DNA of 31,479 bases, taken from NCBI GenBank assembly GCA_964390805.1, contig CAYMKL010000084.1:1-31479 (forward strand), read 5' to 3'. The stretch's first letter is position 1. Every line of letters begins with the position of its first letter. Below, in pieces: positions 20,286-28,593 of this stretch. A model generated the notes under the pieces. That model was not told where the DNA came from. It worked only from the letters and a program-made list of their open reading frames with translations, and made no database searches. The position numbers and the translations under genes are program-made. Source of the DNA: CAYMKL01 sp964390805 (GTDB lineage: Bacteria; Chloroflexota; Anaerolineae; VGOG01).

Positions 20286-21512
20286 CTACGCCACTTCCCT
20301 CCGGACCATCCATCGGGCCAGCAGGCCGGCGATCAGACCAGTGATGGGCACTGCCAGGACTAACCCTATGCTTCCCACCAGCGTTCGCACGATCTCTTCG
20401 GCGATGGGCTCGCGGTTGATCCGCTGTAGGAGCGGTTCCTGGTAGATGGTAAAGGCCAGCATCAATGGCAATGAGGCCCCCACATAGGCCAAGAGCAACG
20501 TGTTCACCGTCGCCGCGATGTGGTCCCGGCCGATATTGAGGCTGTGGCGAAAGAGCTCCATCCAGTCCAGGTCGCGATTTACTTTGATCAGTTCAAAGAC
20601 TGCCGAGGCCTGCCCCACGCAGATGTCGTCCAGCACGCCCAGGGAGCCGATGATGATTCCGGCCAGCACCAGCCCTCTAAGCTTGACCCCTGGCCCCATT
20701 TCCATCATCAGGTAGATACTCTCCTCTGCACCCATTCCGGTCAGGCGGGTCCACCCCACCGAAAGCCAGGCCAACACCCCTGTCAGCACCAGGCTCAACA
20801 TCATCCCCGCTACCGCCGCGTGGGCCTTCGGATTCCAGCCGTAGACCAGGTAGGTGGACACAGTCAGCATCACGATGGAGCCGGTTATGCTCACCGTCAC
20901 CGGATCCCGACCGGCCAGGATCTGGGGCACGACGAAAGCGAAGATGACCACCAGGCTAAACAGCGTTCCCACCAGCGAGCGCAGCCCCTTACCCCGGCCC
21001 ACCAACACCACCAGCCCCATGAACAGCGCCACTATCCAGAACAGTGGGCCGGTGCGCACGTAATCGGAGATGTACAGCCGATCCCCCTGCGGCCCTCCCA
21101 CCCGTTCCAGGTAGACCCGATCGCCGGGGTGGAGCAGCCGCTCCTCGGTGATGGTGGCAAAGGTTCCGTGCTCGACAACAACCTCCTGCCCGGCCAGGGA
21201 GCCCCTCTCGATGTGCAGCAATAAGCGCTGGTAAGGATGCGCACCAGCAATGTCCAGGTCAACGATGCCCTCCTCCAACACTTCGACCACCCGCGCGGTC
21301 AACGTCTCGTCTTCTTCCAATACGGTCGGCTGCCCAGATTCCGATGCAACAGGTTGCGTGGATTCCAATGTGGCAGGCTGCTCGGTTGATGCAGCCCGCT
21401 GCTCCACGGTCGGCTTTGGTGCTATTAATAGGAGTACCACCGCCACCACCACCCACAGTACCACTAAGCCAATGAACCAATACTGCTTAAGGCTTCCTAA
21501 TCGAAAGGTCAT
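20286..21512 (-). CDS. YibE/F family multi-pass membrane protein
   Basis: A 408-residue membrane protein. One N-terminal helix is followed by a low-complexity stretch rich in Glu, Ser, Thr and Pro, then an external beta-rich region of about 110 residues (including GDRVYLERVGG). Seven or eight helices follow. The conserved membrane core, including GWNPKAHAA, GSLGVLDDICVGQASAVFEL and HSLNIGRDHIAATVNTLLLA, is characteristic of YibE/F proteins, whose function is unknown. ATG 21512 is chosen (GGAGAG 5 nt upstream), and TTG 21527 is also in frame. It overlaps the hydrolase gene by 26 nt. Confidence 0.85.
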   Translation of the reverse strand: MTFRLGSLKQYWFIGLVVLWVVVAVVLLLIAPKPTVEQRAASTEQPATLESTQPVASESGQPTVLEEDETLTARVVEVLEEGIVDLDIAGAHPYQRLLLHIERGSLAGQEVVVEHGTFATITEERLLHPGDRVYLERVGGPQGDRLYISDYVRTGPLFWIVALFMGLVVLVGRGKGLRSLVGTLFSLVVIFAFVVPQILAGRDPVTVSITGSIVMLTVSTYLVYGWNPKAHAAVAGMMLSLVLTGVLAWLSVGWTRLTGMGAEESIYLMMEMGPGVKLRGLVLAGIIIGSLGVLDDICVGQASAVFELIKVNRDLDWMELFRHSLNIGRDHIAATVNTLLLAYVGASLPLMLAFTIYQEPLLQRINREPIAEEIVRTLVGSIGLVLAVPITGLIAGLLARWMVRREVA

Positions 21513-22356
21513 CACTCCTCTCCACAAACTCCTTCAGGACGGCGGTATAAGCTTCGGGGAAAAACATGAACGTGTGATGCCCGCCCTCCTCAAACAGGTG
21601 CGTCTGCGCCCTGGGGTAACGCGCCTGAAGCTTTCCCAAGCTGGCATAAGCCGCCTGGTCATCCTTCGACGCCAAAATGAGGGTTTCTCCAGCCCAGGAT
21701 TCGAGCACCTCTGGCCTGAACACAAAGCGGCCACGCACTTCCATCGAGCCCTCGAGAAACCGCACAAACATCGTCTTGGTGATGCGCGAGCTGGCTTCGC
21801 GGAAGTACGCATTGTGAAACTCGATCCACTTGCTGGAGGACGGAGCGTGGCCCGCTGTCATCTTCATCACTATCCGCCGCGTGACAAAGAGGGGTAGTAT
21901 CTTGACCAGCAAGTGCATCTTCTTCAGCTTGTTTGCCGCTTCCGGGTCCCTTTCGAGGATGCCGCAGTGAGACAACACCAGATGCTTCACCCGCTCCGGG
22001 TATTCCTGGATGAAATACTGCGCGATTCCCCCACCCGCCGAAAGCCCGATCACGGTTGCCTTATCTACGCGTTCGGCATCCAGGATCTGGACGATGGCGC
22101 GGCATACGTCGTCCATGTTGAACGTGCCCTGTAGCGTGTACGAATCGGGCACGATGATGCGGCGCGTTTCCTCAAGAGCCAGGACGGCGTGGAAATACAT
22201 GTCGGCTGCCAGGAACCCGCCGGGCAAAAACAGCAGGGTTTTGTCTCCCTGCCCACAGACAATATACCGCCAGCGTCTGCCGCCGACGACATCCAGCTCC
22301 TTGTAGGGGTGGTTGGCACGAAACTCCTGCAAGAGCTGCCTTTGTTTCACGGGCAC
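21487..22356 (-). CDS. Alpha/beta hydrolase
   Basis: A 289-residue alpha/beta-hydrolase-fold protein. The nucleophile elbow is GLSAGGG with S106. The oxyanion-hole region is FLPGGFLAA near 44-51, and the C-terminal catalytic His lies in EEGGHHTFMF. The acid is probably the Asp of LASKDDQAAY. The small lid region is rich in Lys and Arg. Such enzymes are esterases, lipases or thioesterases; the substrate is unknown. It starts with GTG 22356 (AAGAG about 3 nt upstream), 6 nt after the stop of the preceding membrane protein gene, so the start is somewhat uncertain. Confidence 0.85.
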   Translation of the reverse strand: MPVKQRQLLQEFRANHPYKELDVVGGRRWRYIVCGQGDKTLLFLPGGFLAADMYFHAVLALEETRRIIVPDSYTLQGTFNMDDVCRAIVQILDAERVDKATVIGLSAGGGIAQYFIQEYPERVKHLVLSHCGILERDPEAANKLKKMHLLVKILPLFVTRRIVMKMTAGHAPSSSKWIEFHNAYFREASSRITKTMFVRFLEGSMEVRGRFVFRPEVLESWAGETLILASKDDQAAYASLGKLQARYPRAQTHLFEEGGHHTFMFFPEAYTAVLKEFVERSDDLSIRKP

Positions 22357-22362
22357 ATTCTC

Positions 22363-22920
22363 TTAAATCTCGTCAAAGCTCGCCTTGCGCCTCCTTGCCC
22401 CACCCAACCTGATCATTGATAAACCCGCCAGCACCAGTCCGCCCACCAGGATCGAGATCCACTGCGTCAGGCCCAGGAAGCTCACTTTGAAGTGAAACCA
22501 GTAGTCCTTGTAGCCCGCCAACCCTTCCGTGCCTGGGATCACGATGAAGCCGGGCTGAATGGTGACGAAGATGAGCCAGCCCAGGATCAGCAAATCCCAC
22601 ACCGCAAAGTAAGTAAAGATCAGCGCGCTGTTGACAAACGCCGCCAGGAACGACAGTCGGCCGCCGTTCTGTTGGCGCAGCCTGGCGTTTGAGTAGAGCG
22701 TCACACCGATGACGGTGCCGAAAAGCAGCACGCCAAAGATGATCGTCTGCGCGAGTGGCACGCGGGTATCATTCCCCACTGCAGCTTGGATGTCCGGCGG
22801 ATAGTCACCAACCCACATCATCGGGTTAGCATAAATGGAGCCGTAGATGATTATCGAGAGCAGGACGTTGAGGATGGTGCCGTCAATCAGGACTCGCTTT
22901 AGAGACAACTGATTCCTCAT
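22363..22920 (-). CDS. Hypothetical five-helix membrane protein
   Basis: A 185-residue protein with hydrophobic segments near residues 10-30, 58-75, 88-118 (probably two) and 148-168. The loop YANPMMWVGDYPPDIQAAVG after helix 1 and the loop EGLAGYKDYWFHFKVSF before the last helix are aromatic-rich. The C-terminus is basic (GGARRRKASFDEI). No family is recognised. ATG 22920 has GGAG 7 nt upstream. It sits between ICMT-like paralog 2 (27 bp upstream) and the hydrolase (6 bp downstream) and is probably co-transcribed with them. Confidence 0.8.
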   Translation of the reverse strand: MRNQLSLKRVLIDGTILNVLLSIIIYGSIYANPMMWVGDYPPDIQAAVGNDTRVPLAQTIIFGVLLFGTVIGVTLYSNARLRQQNGGRLSFLAAFVNSALIFTYFAVWDLLILGWLIFVTIQPGFIVIPGTEGLAGYKDYWFHFKVSFLGLTQWISILVGGLVLAGLSMIRLGGARRRKASFDEI

Positions 22921-22947
22921 CTCACACTCCTTGATCAGTGAGCAGCA

Positions 22948-23508
22948 CTAGAAGAACAGGAAATAGCGGGGCACACGCTCCATGTAGGCACGGTACGAAT
23001 TACCATATTGCCTCAAGCAAGAGCCTTCTTCGGCCAAGACCGTGAGGTGGTGAAACACCAGGGATACAGTCAGGATGAACAGCGCCAGCCACGAGCCTAC
23101 AGCGATGCTAATGCCATAGAACGAGACCAGCAAAGTCAATGCCTGCGGGTTGCGCGAGATGCGGTAGAATCCCTTGGTCACTGGCTCGTCAGGCGGCGTG
23201 CTCCGGTAGTTGAGAAGCGCAATCACCAGCCCTACGATGCCGACGGCGAGTATGATGAGCCCAAGAATGAAGACAGGAGACCCTATCTTCAGCGGCGTCA
23301 AGATCGCCAAAGCGAGCCAAGCAAAGGTCACCAGTTTGCCTATCCTGACGAGTACCGCTTGCTTTCTGCTCCACCCCGAACGGTCATAGAGCCTCCGTAT
23401 CACATCCTTGGAAGAGGATAGTACCAGAATGCCGAATATCGAATACAGTACAACTAACAAAACCCATCCGTTGAGCCATCCGATTTTGAGTGTGGGAATT
23501 GATTCCAT
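22948..23508 (-). CDS. ICMT-like integral membrane protein, paralog 2
   Basis: A 186-residue membrane protein, the same length as the protein at 19680-20240 and alike throughout: IGWLNGW near the N-terminus, RRLYDRSGWSRKQ against RRLYERSNWSREQ, GFYRISRNPQALTL against GLYRVSRNPQQFML, and an identical VPRYFLFF end. It probably arose by duplication. The pair flanks a YibE/F, hydrolase and unknown-membrane-protein cassette. ATG 23508 has AGGAGGGTGAGAG directly upstream. Enzymatic activity as a methyltransferase is inferred only from the RNP...EE pattern. Confidence 0.8.
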   Translation of the reverse strand: MESIPTLKIGWLNGWVLLVVLYSIFGILVLSSSKDVIRRLYDRSGWSRKQAVLVRIGKLVTFAWLALAILTPLKIGSPVFILGLIILAVGIVGLVIALLNYRSTPPDEPVTKGFYRISRNPQALTLLVSFYGISIAVGSWLALFILTVSLVFHHLTVLAEEGSCLRQYGNSYRAYMERVPRYFLFF

Positions 23509-23558
23509 CTCTCACCCTCCTGGTTGCTGGCCGATGCTTTTGACAGCGAACCACTGCG

Positions 23559-23642
23559 TCAGGCAGTGGAGCAGGTGGCATCCACCCCTGACTGAGCCAG
23601 CCCCGCGAAGATCGCCACCTGATCGCCCCCAGCCGTGCTCAT
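23559..23642 (-). CDS. Possible 27-residue peptide after feoC
   Basis: ATG 23642 overlaps the feoC stop (ATGA) and opens MSTAGGDQVAIFAGLAQSGV plus seven residues. The stop/start overlap is the only support. There is no recognised family and it may be a chance frame or the start of a lost gene. Confidence 0.25.
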   Translation of the reverse strand: MSTAGGDQVAIFAGLAQSGVDATCSTA

Positions 23643-23875
23643 TTCTCCGCCAGCATCCACACCCGCGTTGGCCCACCCACGGCGCAGGTCCCGGCCAGGG
23701 AGCAGCCCGTGCATTTGGTCTGGCAGTCGCCGGCCACCGGCCGCAGGTATCCCCTCCGCACCAAATCCTCTATCATCTGCCCCAACAGCTCCTCGCCCAC
23801 CCCCAGTTCCCGCGCCAGTTCTGACAGGTTGTGCGTTCCGCCACTGGCTATCCGCTGCAGCAACTCCTCTAACAT
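23639..23875 (-). CDS. feoC: FeoC-like regulator of ferrous iron transport
   Basis: A 78-residue winged-helix protein (LSELARELGVGEELLGQMIE recognition region) with four cysteines, C51, C55, C58 and C64, in a compact loop. FeoC proteins use such cysteines to bind an Fe-S cluster, and they regulate FeoB stability or transcription. Position directly after feoB, and the GAGGATGTGAG ribosome-binding region before ATG 23875, support the call. The 59-bp gap to feoB holds an AATCGAAAATC-type repeat. Confidence 0.85.
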   Translation of the reverse strand: MLEELLQRIASGGTHNLSELARELGVGEELLGQMIEDLVRRGYLRPVAGDCQTKCTGCSLAGTCAVGGPTRVWMLAEK

Positions 23876-23934
23876 CTCACATCCTCATAAGCGCAGACAA
23901 AAATCGAAAATCGGCAATCCACAATCGAAAATCC

Positions 23935-25983
23935 CTACATCCCCCATCCCACCAGCGATGCCCCCTGATAGATGGCGATGCCCACGGCGAAGGACACCAC
24001 CAGGAGCAAGGCCACGCTGAAGGCTGTCCAGCGCCAACTCGCTGTCTCCTGGCGGATGGTGGCCACCACTGCCACGCAGGGGATGAAGAGCATCTGCACT
24101 GCCAGGAAGGCCAACGCCGCTGCTGGGGTCAGCACGCCGGACAGGGCATCGGCCAGACGCGCCCCCTCCTCGCCCGCGCTATAGAGAACGCCAAGGGTGG
24201 CGATGGTGTTCTCCTTGGCCACGAAGCTGGTCAGCAGCGCCACCATCATTTGCCATCCCAGGCCCATCAGCGCTCCCAACGGCGCCAACAGCCGCCCCAT
24301 GGCTGCCAGGTAGCTGGACTCGATCTCTCCGCCTGGCAGGACTGAGAGAGCCCAAACCACCACTGAAACGACCAGGATGATGCTGCCTGCCTTCTTGAGG
24401 AAGGCCACCGACCGCTGCCACACCGATAGGCCGATGGTGCGGGCACTGGGCAGGTGATAAAGCGGCAGCTCCATGATGAAAGCCACGTGCTCACCACCCA
24501 GCGCCAGCTTGTGGAGGGCAATGCCTATGATCGCCAGCATCACCAAGCTGAGCCCCACCAGACCCCAGGAGACCAGCGCGGCGTGGGGGCCGAAGAAGAT
24601 GGGAGCCAGCACGGCCAGGACAGCCATCCGCGCGGTACAGGGCACCAGGGGGGCTACCAGGATGGTAAGAAGCCTGGCCTTCTGTCCCTCCACCACCCGC
24701 GCCCCCATCACCGCCGGCACGTTGCAGCCAAATCCCAGGAACAGTGGCAGAAAGCTCTTACCGTGCAGGCCCATCAGGTGCATGAAGCGGTCCATGACGT
24801 AGGCGGCGCGGGCCATGTATCCCACGTCCTCCAGTAATCCCAGAGCAACAAAGAAGATGACCAGAATGGGCAGGAAAGTGACCACCATCCCTGCCCCGCC
24901 GATCATCCCGTCGGCCAGGAGCCCCGCCAACCAGGCCGGTGCGCCATTCAGAGCCACACGTACCAATTCCGCCCCGGCCTGCACTAGGTAGGTGTCCAGC
25001 AGCTCCTGCAACGGCGCGCCCACGGTGTAGGTCAGCCAAAAGACCAGGCCCAGTATCCCCACCAGCACCAGCACCCCCCAGAAGGGGTGAGTGGCGACGC
25101 GGTCCACCCGGTCGGTCAGAGTGACCTGGCCGAAGGTGGGGCGCACCAACGCTGCCCGCACCATCCGCCCGATCCACTCGTAGCGAGCCCCGGCTACCGC
25201 CAGGATTGCGTCCTCGTGTTCCATCAGAACAGAGTGCACCCGTTCCCACTTCTCCGGCGCCAACCGCTCCTGCATCATTCGAGTGACCTCCCGGTCGCCT
25301 TCCAGGAGCTTGAGGGCCACCCAGTCCTCTGGATAGGGCTCCGGCACCTGCCCGGCGATGATCTGCTGGAGCTGGGCCAGTACTGCCTGGTGATCCTCAC
25401 GGATCCCAGGGCGGCAAGGGGCATAGCTGGCCGGGTCCCCTGCCAGACGGTCCACGGCCTCCACCAGCTCCCGCGTGCCCTGGTTTTTGGAGGCCACCAT
25501 CGGCACGACGGGGAGACACAACGCGGCCTCCAGAACGTGCGGCTCAATGTGCATCCGTTGCTGTTCGGCCACGTCGGTCATGTTCAGGCCCAACACCACC
25601 GGCACTGAGAGCTCCAGGACCTCGGCCACCAGATACAGACTACGTTCCAAGGCGGCGGCGTTGACGATGGCCACCACTACGTCAGGCTTCTCTTTGATGA
25701 TATAGTCGCGGGCGATTCGCTCCTCAAGGGAGTTGGCAGTCAAACTGTAGGTGCCTGGCAGGTCTACGATCTGCACTGTGGTGCCATTGTGATGATAGAT
25801 GCCGGTCTTTTGCTCAATGGTCTTGCCCGGCCAGTTGCCCACGTGCTGGCTAAGGCCGGTCAGCACGTTGAACACTGTGGATTTGCCCACGTTGGGCTGC
25901 CCGGCCAGAGCCACGGTGATCTGATTTCGGATTTCGAACTTTGAACTTTGAGCTTTGGATCTTGAACTTTGCTCATTGGTCAT
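23935..25983 (-). CDS. feoB: Ferrous iron transporter FeoB
   Basis: GTP-dependent Fe(II) importer of 682 residues. The cytosolic G domain has G1 GQPNVGKS (28-35), the G2 region QHVGNWPGKT, G3 DLPGTYSL (from D74) and G4 NMTD (134-137). Two Gate-type membrane halves follow, with conserved LPLFLGFGCNVPAVMGAR and LVPCTARMAVL, then TSFVAKENTIATLGVLY. ATG 25983 has GGGGAG 8 nt upstream and overlaps feoA by 11 nt. The first 21 residues (MTNEQSSRSKAQSSKFEIRN and one more) precede the G domain. They are rich in Ser, Lys and Gln and derive from an interspersed repeat. Confidence 0.96.
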   Translation of the reverse strand: MTNEQSSRSKAQSSKFEIRNQITVALAGQPNVGKSTVFNVLTGLSQHVGNWPGKTIEQKTGIYHHNGTTVQIVDLPGTYSLTANSLEERIARDYIIKEKPDVVVAIVNAAALERSLYLVAEVLELSVPVVLGLNMTDVAEQQRMHIEPHVLEAALCLPVVPMVASKNQGTRELVEAVDRLAGDPASYAPCRPGIREDHQAVLAQLQQIIAGQVPEPYPEDWVALKLLEGDREVTRMMQERLAPEKWERVHSVLMEHEDAILAVAGARYEWIGRMVRAALVRPTFGQVTLTDRVDRVATHPFWGVLVLVGILGLVFWLTYTVGAPLQELLDTYLVQAGAELVRVALNGAPAWLAGLLADGMIGGAGMVVTFLPILVIFFVALGLLEDVGYMARAAYVMDRFMHLMGLHGKSFLPLFLGFGCNVPAVMGARVVEGQKARLLTILVAPLVPCTARMAVLAVLAPIFFGPHAALVSWGLVGLSLVMLAIIGIALHKLALGGEHVAFIMELPLYHLPSARTIGLSVWQRSVAFLKKAGSIILVVSVVVWALSVLPGGEIESSYLAAMGRLLAPLGALMGLGWQMMVALLTSFVAKENTIATLGVLYSAGEEGARLADALSGVLTPAAALAFLAVQMLFIPCVAVVATIRQETASWRWTAFSVALLLVVSFAVGIAIYQGASLVGWGM

Positions 25984-26221
25984 TGTTCATTCTCCCCACC
26001 AGCACCTTGGCCGCCTCGCCCCGTCCCAGAGCAACGCGAGTGTCCCGCACCAAGACGATGAGAGGGCCGTGGCCGAAATTCTGCACCATAGCCACCGCGG
26101 CCCCAAGAGTGAAGCCTAGCGCAGCCAAGCGGCTCATGAATCCCCGCCCACCAGCTAACTGGCGCACCACCCCCACCTCGCCGGGGGCCAGGGCACTCAG
26201 CGATATTCTTTGTTCATTCAT
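25973..26221 (-). CDS. feoA: FeoA SH3-like iron transport protein
   Basis: An 82-residue beta-barrel protein that supports FeoB. The pattern LSALAPGEVGVVRQLAGGRGFMSRLAALGFTLGA, with GxxxxRLAALGFTPG-like character, is typical, and the protein ends VALGRGEAAKVLVGRMNNDQ. ATG 26221 follows AGGAGG by 6 nt. The frame continues upstream to 26401 but contains only repeat-derived sequence. Its last five codons come from the same repeat word (AATGACCAATGA) that forms the sufC/sufB junction. Confidence 0.9.
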   Translation of the reverse strand: MNEQRISLSALAPGEVGVVRQLAGGRGFMSRLAALGFTLGAAVAMVQNFGHGPLIVLVRDTRVALGRGEAAKVLVGRMNNDQ

Positions 26222-26264
26222 CAAGATCCTCCTAGATTTTGTCTTCGCTACCAGATACTTTGTG

Positions 26265-26365
26265 AGAAACCAGGTTTTTTCTCCTGATTGAATGGACGAA
26301 CTGTTGCTTTGGGGGCTCTCCGTGACGCGAAAAGTCACATTCTTCAGCCAAAAACCTGGTTTCTG
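26265..26365. repeat. 101-bp element with 15-bp inverted repeats
   Basis: AGAAACCAGGTTTTT (26265-26279) and its exact reverse complement (26351-26365) flank 71 bp with no gene. It lies between the dtxR terminator and feoA and so within the presumed feo promoter region. It resembles a short dispersed palindromic or MITE-like element. Confidence 0.75.
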
Positions 26366-26413
26366 ATTGGGCCAGACGACTTTTTCGGAAGTGCCTGGCA
26401 CCTTAGACGATTA

Positions 26414-26441
26414 CGAAAAAAGAAGCGGTCACAGTGGCCGC
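26414..26441 (-). terminator. Terminator overlapping the dtxR stop codon
   Basis: On the minus strand GCGGCCACTGTGACCGC (26425-26441) folds into a stem with one mismatch and is followed by TTCTTTTTT. The dtxR stop TGA (26429-26431) is part of the stem. It should separate dtxR from feoAB, or leave only partial read-through. Confidence 0.6.
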
Positions 26442-27082
26442 ACTACGATCTGTGAGGCCAGCTCTCGCCCCAAGACGTGCGGCACTTCTCCGACCCGCAC
26501 TGTCAGCGGGCCCTGGAAAGGAGCCACTGCCTCGACCTGGACCGTGACATGAGGCTCCAACTTCAGGGTAGCTAGATACTGCAACAGGGTCACGTCCTCC
26601 TCTGGCACGCGCAGTACTCTCGCACTTTGTCCCGCCGTGAGTTCAGCCAGAGAATGCCCAGCCTCGAGGGTCATCTCACCGTCGGCTGTCGGCATGGGGT
26701 AACCGTGCGGGCAGGTCTTCGGTTCGCCGAGAAAATGAGCCAGCCGTTCCTCCACCAGGGGTGAGGTGACGTGCTCCAGCCGACAGGCTTCCTCGTGCAC
26801 CTGGTCCCAGGGAAGACCCAGTACGTCTGTCAGAAAGCACTCCCACAAGCGATGGCGGCGGATCAGGATTGTGGCTTGAGCCCTTCCTTTCGCCGTGAGA
26901 GCCATCCCTTTGTAGGGCTCGCGAGTGACGAGCCCCTGCTCGGCGAGCTTGCCCGCCATCTCGCTGACCGAGGCCGGGGAGATCCCCAACCGCTTGGCCA
27001 GGGCAGAGGTGGCGACAGGGCTTGCATCTTGCTCCAGCTTGCAAATGGTTTCCAGATACTCCTCTATGTTCTCGCTTATCAT
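26429..27082 (-). CDS. DtxR/MntR-family metal-dependent repressor
   Basis: A 217-residue iron- or manganese-responsive regulator. The N-terminal winged helix (about 1-60: ENIEEYLETICKLEQ, then ALAKRLGISPASVSEMAGKL, the recognition helix) is followed by the dimerisation domain with metal-ligand-type residues (LEHVTSPLVEERLAHFLG, CPHGYPMP). A C-terminal SH3-like FeoA domain starts near residue 145. ATG 27082 has GGGGG 5 nt upstream. Two dyads fit DtxR-type sites in its own promoter, and the Feo genes lie just downstream, so it probably senses Fe(II) and represses itself and perhaps iron uptake. Confidence 0.92.
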   Translation of the reverse strand: MISENIEEYLETICKLEQDASPVATSALAKRLGISPASVSEMAGKLAEQGLVTREPYKGMALTAKGRAQATILIRRHRLWECFLTDVLGLPWDQVHEEACRLEHVTSPLVEERLAHFLGEPKTCPHGYPMPTADGEMTLEAGHSLAELTAGQSARVLRVPEEDVTLLQYLATLKLEPHVTVQVEAVAPFQGPLTVRVGEVPHVLGRELASQIVVRPL

Positions 27083-27102
27083 GCTTACCCCCAAATAAAA
27101 AA

Positions 27103-27138
27103 CAGGTCTACCTATTAGTGTTTTTAGGCAGACCTAAA
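27103..27138 (-). promoter_or_regulatory. Two DtxR-type operator dyads
   Basis: TTTAGG-CAGA-CCTAAA (27123-27138) is a perfect dyad of the DtxR/IdeR/MntR kind, and CAGGT-CT-ACCTA (27103-27114) is a second, less perfect one. Their centres are 22 bp apart, two helical turns on one face. The first overlaps the -10 box and the second covers the early transcribed region of dtxR. Confidence 0.75.
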
Positions 27139-27165
27139 TATACCACACTTCGTTTGGAATGTCAA
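27137..27165 (-). promoter_or_regulatory. Promoter of dtxR
   Basis: On the minus strand TTGACA (27160-27165), 17-nt spacer, TATATT (27137-27142). The -10 overlaps the operator dyad at 27123-27138, which gives a direct means of repression. Confidence 0.85.
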
Positions 27166-27195
27166 GAGCTGGTGGTGACTGTCACGAGTTGCGTC

Positions 27196-27542
27196 GCCCT
27201 GAGCTGAACCTCAGGGCTGAAAGAACAAAGCCCTACGGGCTAAAATCCAGCCCCGAAGCATGTCCTGAGTTCGTCGAAGGGGGCTTTGTTCCCTCAGCGC
27301 GGGGATTCATTCTATGCGCGTCAAGTTAAGACCAGCGACCGCCGGTTGAGTAGCTCGTAGCCCTTCGACAGGCTCAGGATAAACTCCTCGGAGAGTGTAT
27401 CGAAACCCTTGGATTGAGCTTGTCGAAACCAAGGGAGCGGGTTTCGCAAAGCCGCTTGGCTTCGATACGGCCCTTTCACTGTGTTCCAGGCCCTACTCAG
27501 CCGGCGCTTCTGCCCAATTTGAGCGTTAGCTTGACGCGCATG
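27196..27542. repeat. Gene-free block of nested palindromic repeats
   Basis: No gene is seen from 27166 to 27623. The block holds a hairpin GCCCTGAG/CTCAGGGC (27196-27217), an 11-bp inverted pair GAACAAAGCCC/GGGCTTTGTTC (27223-27233 and 27281-27291), a 12-bp inverted pair ATGCGCGTCAAG/CTTGACGCGCAT (27314-27325 and 27531-27542), and several CTTCGACAGGCTCAGG or TTGAGCTTGTCGAAACC units between them. It appears to be a landing zone for several repeat families and may end transcription from both sides. Confidence 0.75.
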
Positions 27543-27623
27543 GGATTCATTCCCGCGCGGCCTGGAAAAGTTAGTGCCATTGCCCACCAGCGCCGTCTGT
27601 TCCACGGCGGCGCGGGGCAGGCC

Positions 27624-28571
27624 CTAACTCCCCTCGTAGCGGTTGATGCTGAAAACGACGTAGTTGTACGGGATCAATTGGGTGGGATCCTCCTTGTTCA
27701 CCACCCGGCCGTTGGCTGGATTGTAAACCCACTCGCCCCAATCCCAGACGGTCTCAAAGGTCTCCGGAATCTGGACGGCCAGGTACGAGCCTTCGGCCAG
27801 GCGGGCGCGGGTGGCAATGTGGCTGAAATCGAGGCCCATGTAGAAATCCTGCACCGGCGCGTTCCTGTTGCGAGCGGCGATGGCTTTGGTCAGTCCGAGG
27901 GCCGTTTCGGAGAACAGACTGATGGCTGGCTGCACCGTGGATGCCAGCTTCAGCCCCTCTTTGAACACGTCCGACTCCAGAAAGCCGAGGAAGGCTTCGT
28001 CGGCCTCGTTCCCCACGTTGACGGTGTAGCACTTGAAGGCCACGCCCTCAGTGCCCACGTTCAGCCCCACGAAAATGGGATAGCCCAGGATGGCGGCCTG
28101 CTCGCCCTCGCGCACCCGGTGGGTGGCGTTGAAATGCAGGTGCTCCACGGCGCCCGCCACCTGATTCTGAGCGTAGAAATCAAACAGCACCCGGTGGGTG
28201 CTCCCGCCGGGATAGTCCGCCACCCGCAGCCGGTCCAGGGTGATCTTGATGCGGGCGTTTTTCAGTCTGGCGTGCGCTTTGATGTTGCCCGCGTGCTGGA
28301 TGGGCGCGGGAAGTCCTCCTCCACGGTCGCTGCCCGGCGGGGCTGGGGCCAGATACCCGAAGGCGTGAGCGGTGTGCTGCCAGGCTTTGTCTCCAAAGGG
28401 CCATTTGATCCCGCGCTTCCCAAACACTGGGCCACGCATCACCTCGCCTCGCGCAGCCTCCAGCGCTGTGGCAGCCTCAACCTCGCCCACCTCCCGCAGC
28501 TTGGCCGCCGCTTCCTGGGGCGGCAAGGCCCCCAACACGGGCAGGTCATCGAACCATGTGGATGTAGTCAT
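27624..28571 (-). CDS. Hypothetical protein downstream of the CHAT-NTPase-TPR gene
   Basis: A 315-residue soluble protein with no signal peptide, no membrane segment and no recognised domain. The N-terminal third is helical and Ala-rich (LPPQEAAAKLREVGEVEAATA). The rest alternates short hydrophobic strands and aromatic residues (VLFDFYAQNQ, HLHFNATHRV, FKCYTVNVGNE, WDWGEWVYNP), suggesting a beta-rich fold. The end PYNYVVFSINRYEGS is compact. ATG 28571 has AAGGAGG 8 nt upstream and lies 22 nt after the CHAT gene stop, so both are surely one operon. It could be the effector, substrate or partner of the CHAT protein; that is inference from position only. Confidence 0.85.
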   Translation of the reverse strand: MTTSTWFDDLPVLGALPPQEAAAKLREVGEVEAATALEAARGEVMRGPVFGKRGIKWPFGDKAWQHTAHAFGYLAPAPPGSDRGGGLPAPIQHAGNIKAHARLKNARIKITLDRLRVADYPGGSTHRVLFDFYAQNQVAGAVEHLHFNATHRVREGEQAAILGYPIFVGLNVGTEGVAFKCYTVNVGNEADEAFLGFLESDVFKEGLKLASTVQPAISLFSETALGLTKAIAARNRNAPVQDFYMGLDFSHIATRARLAEGSYLAVQIPETFETVWDWGEWVYNPANGRVVNKEDPTQLIPYNYVVFSINRYEGS

Positions 28572-28593
28572 AAAGTCAGCCTCCTTCTACGGT

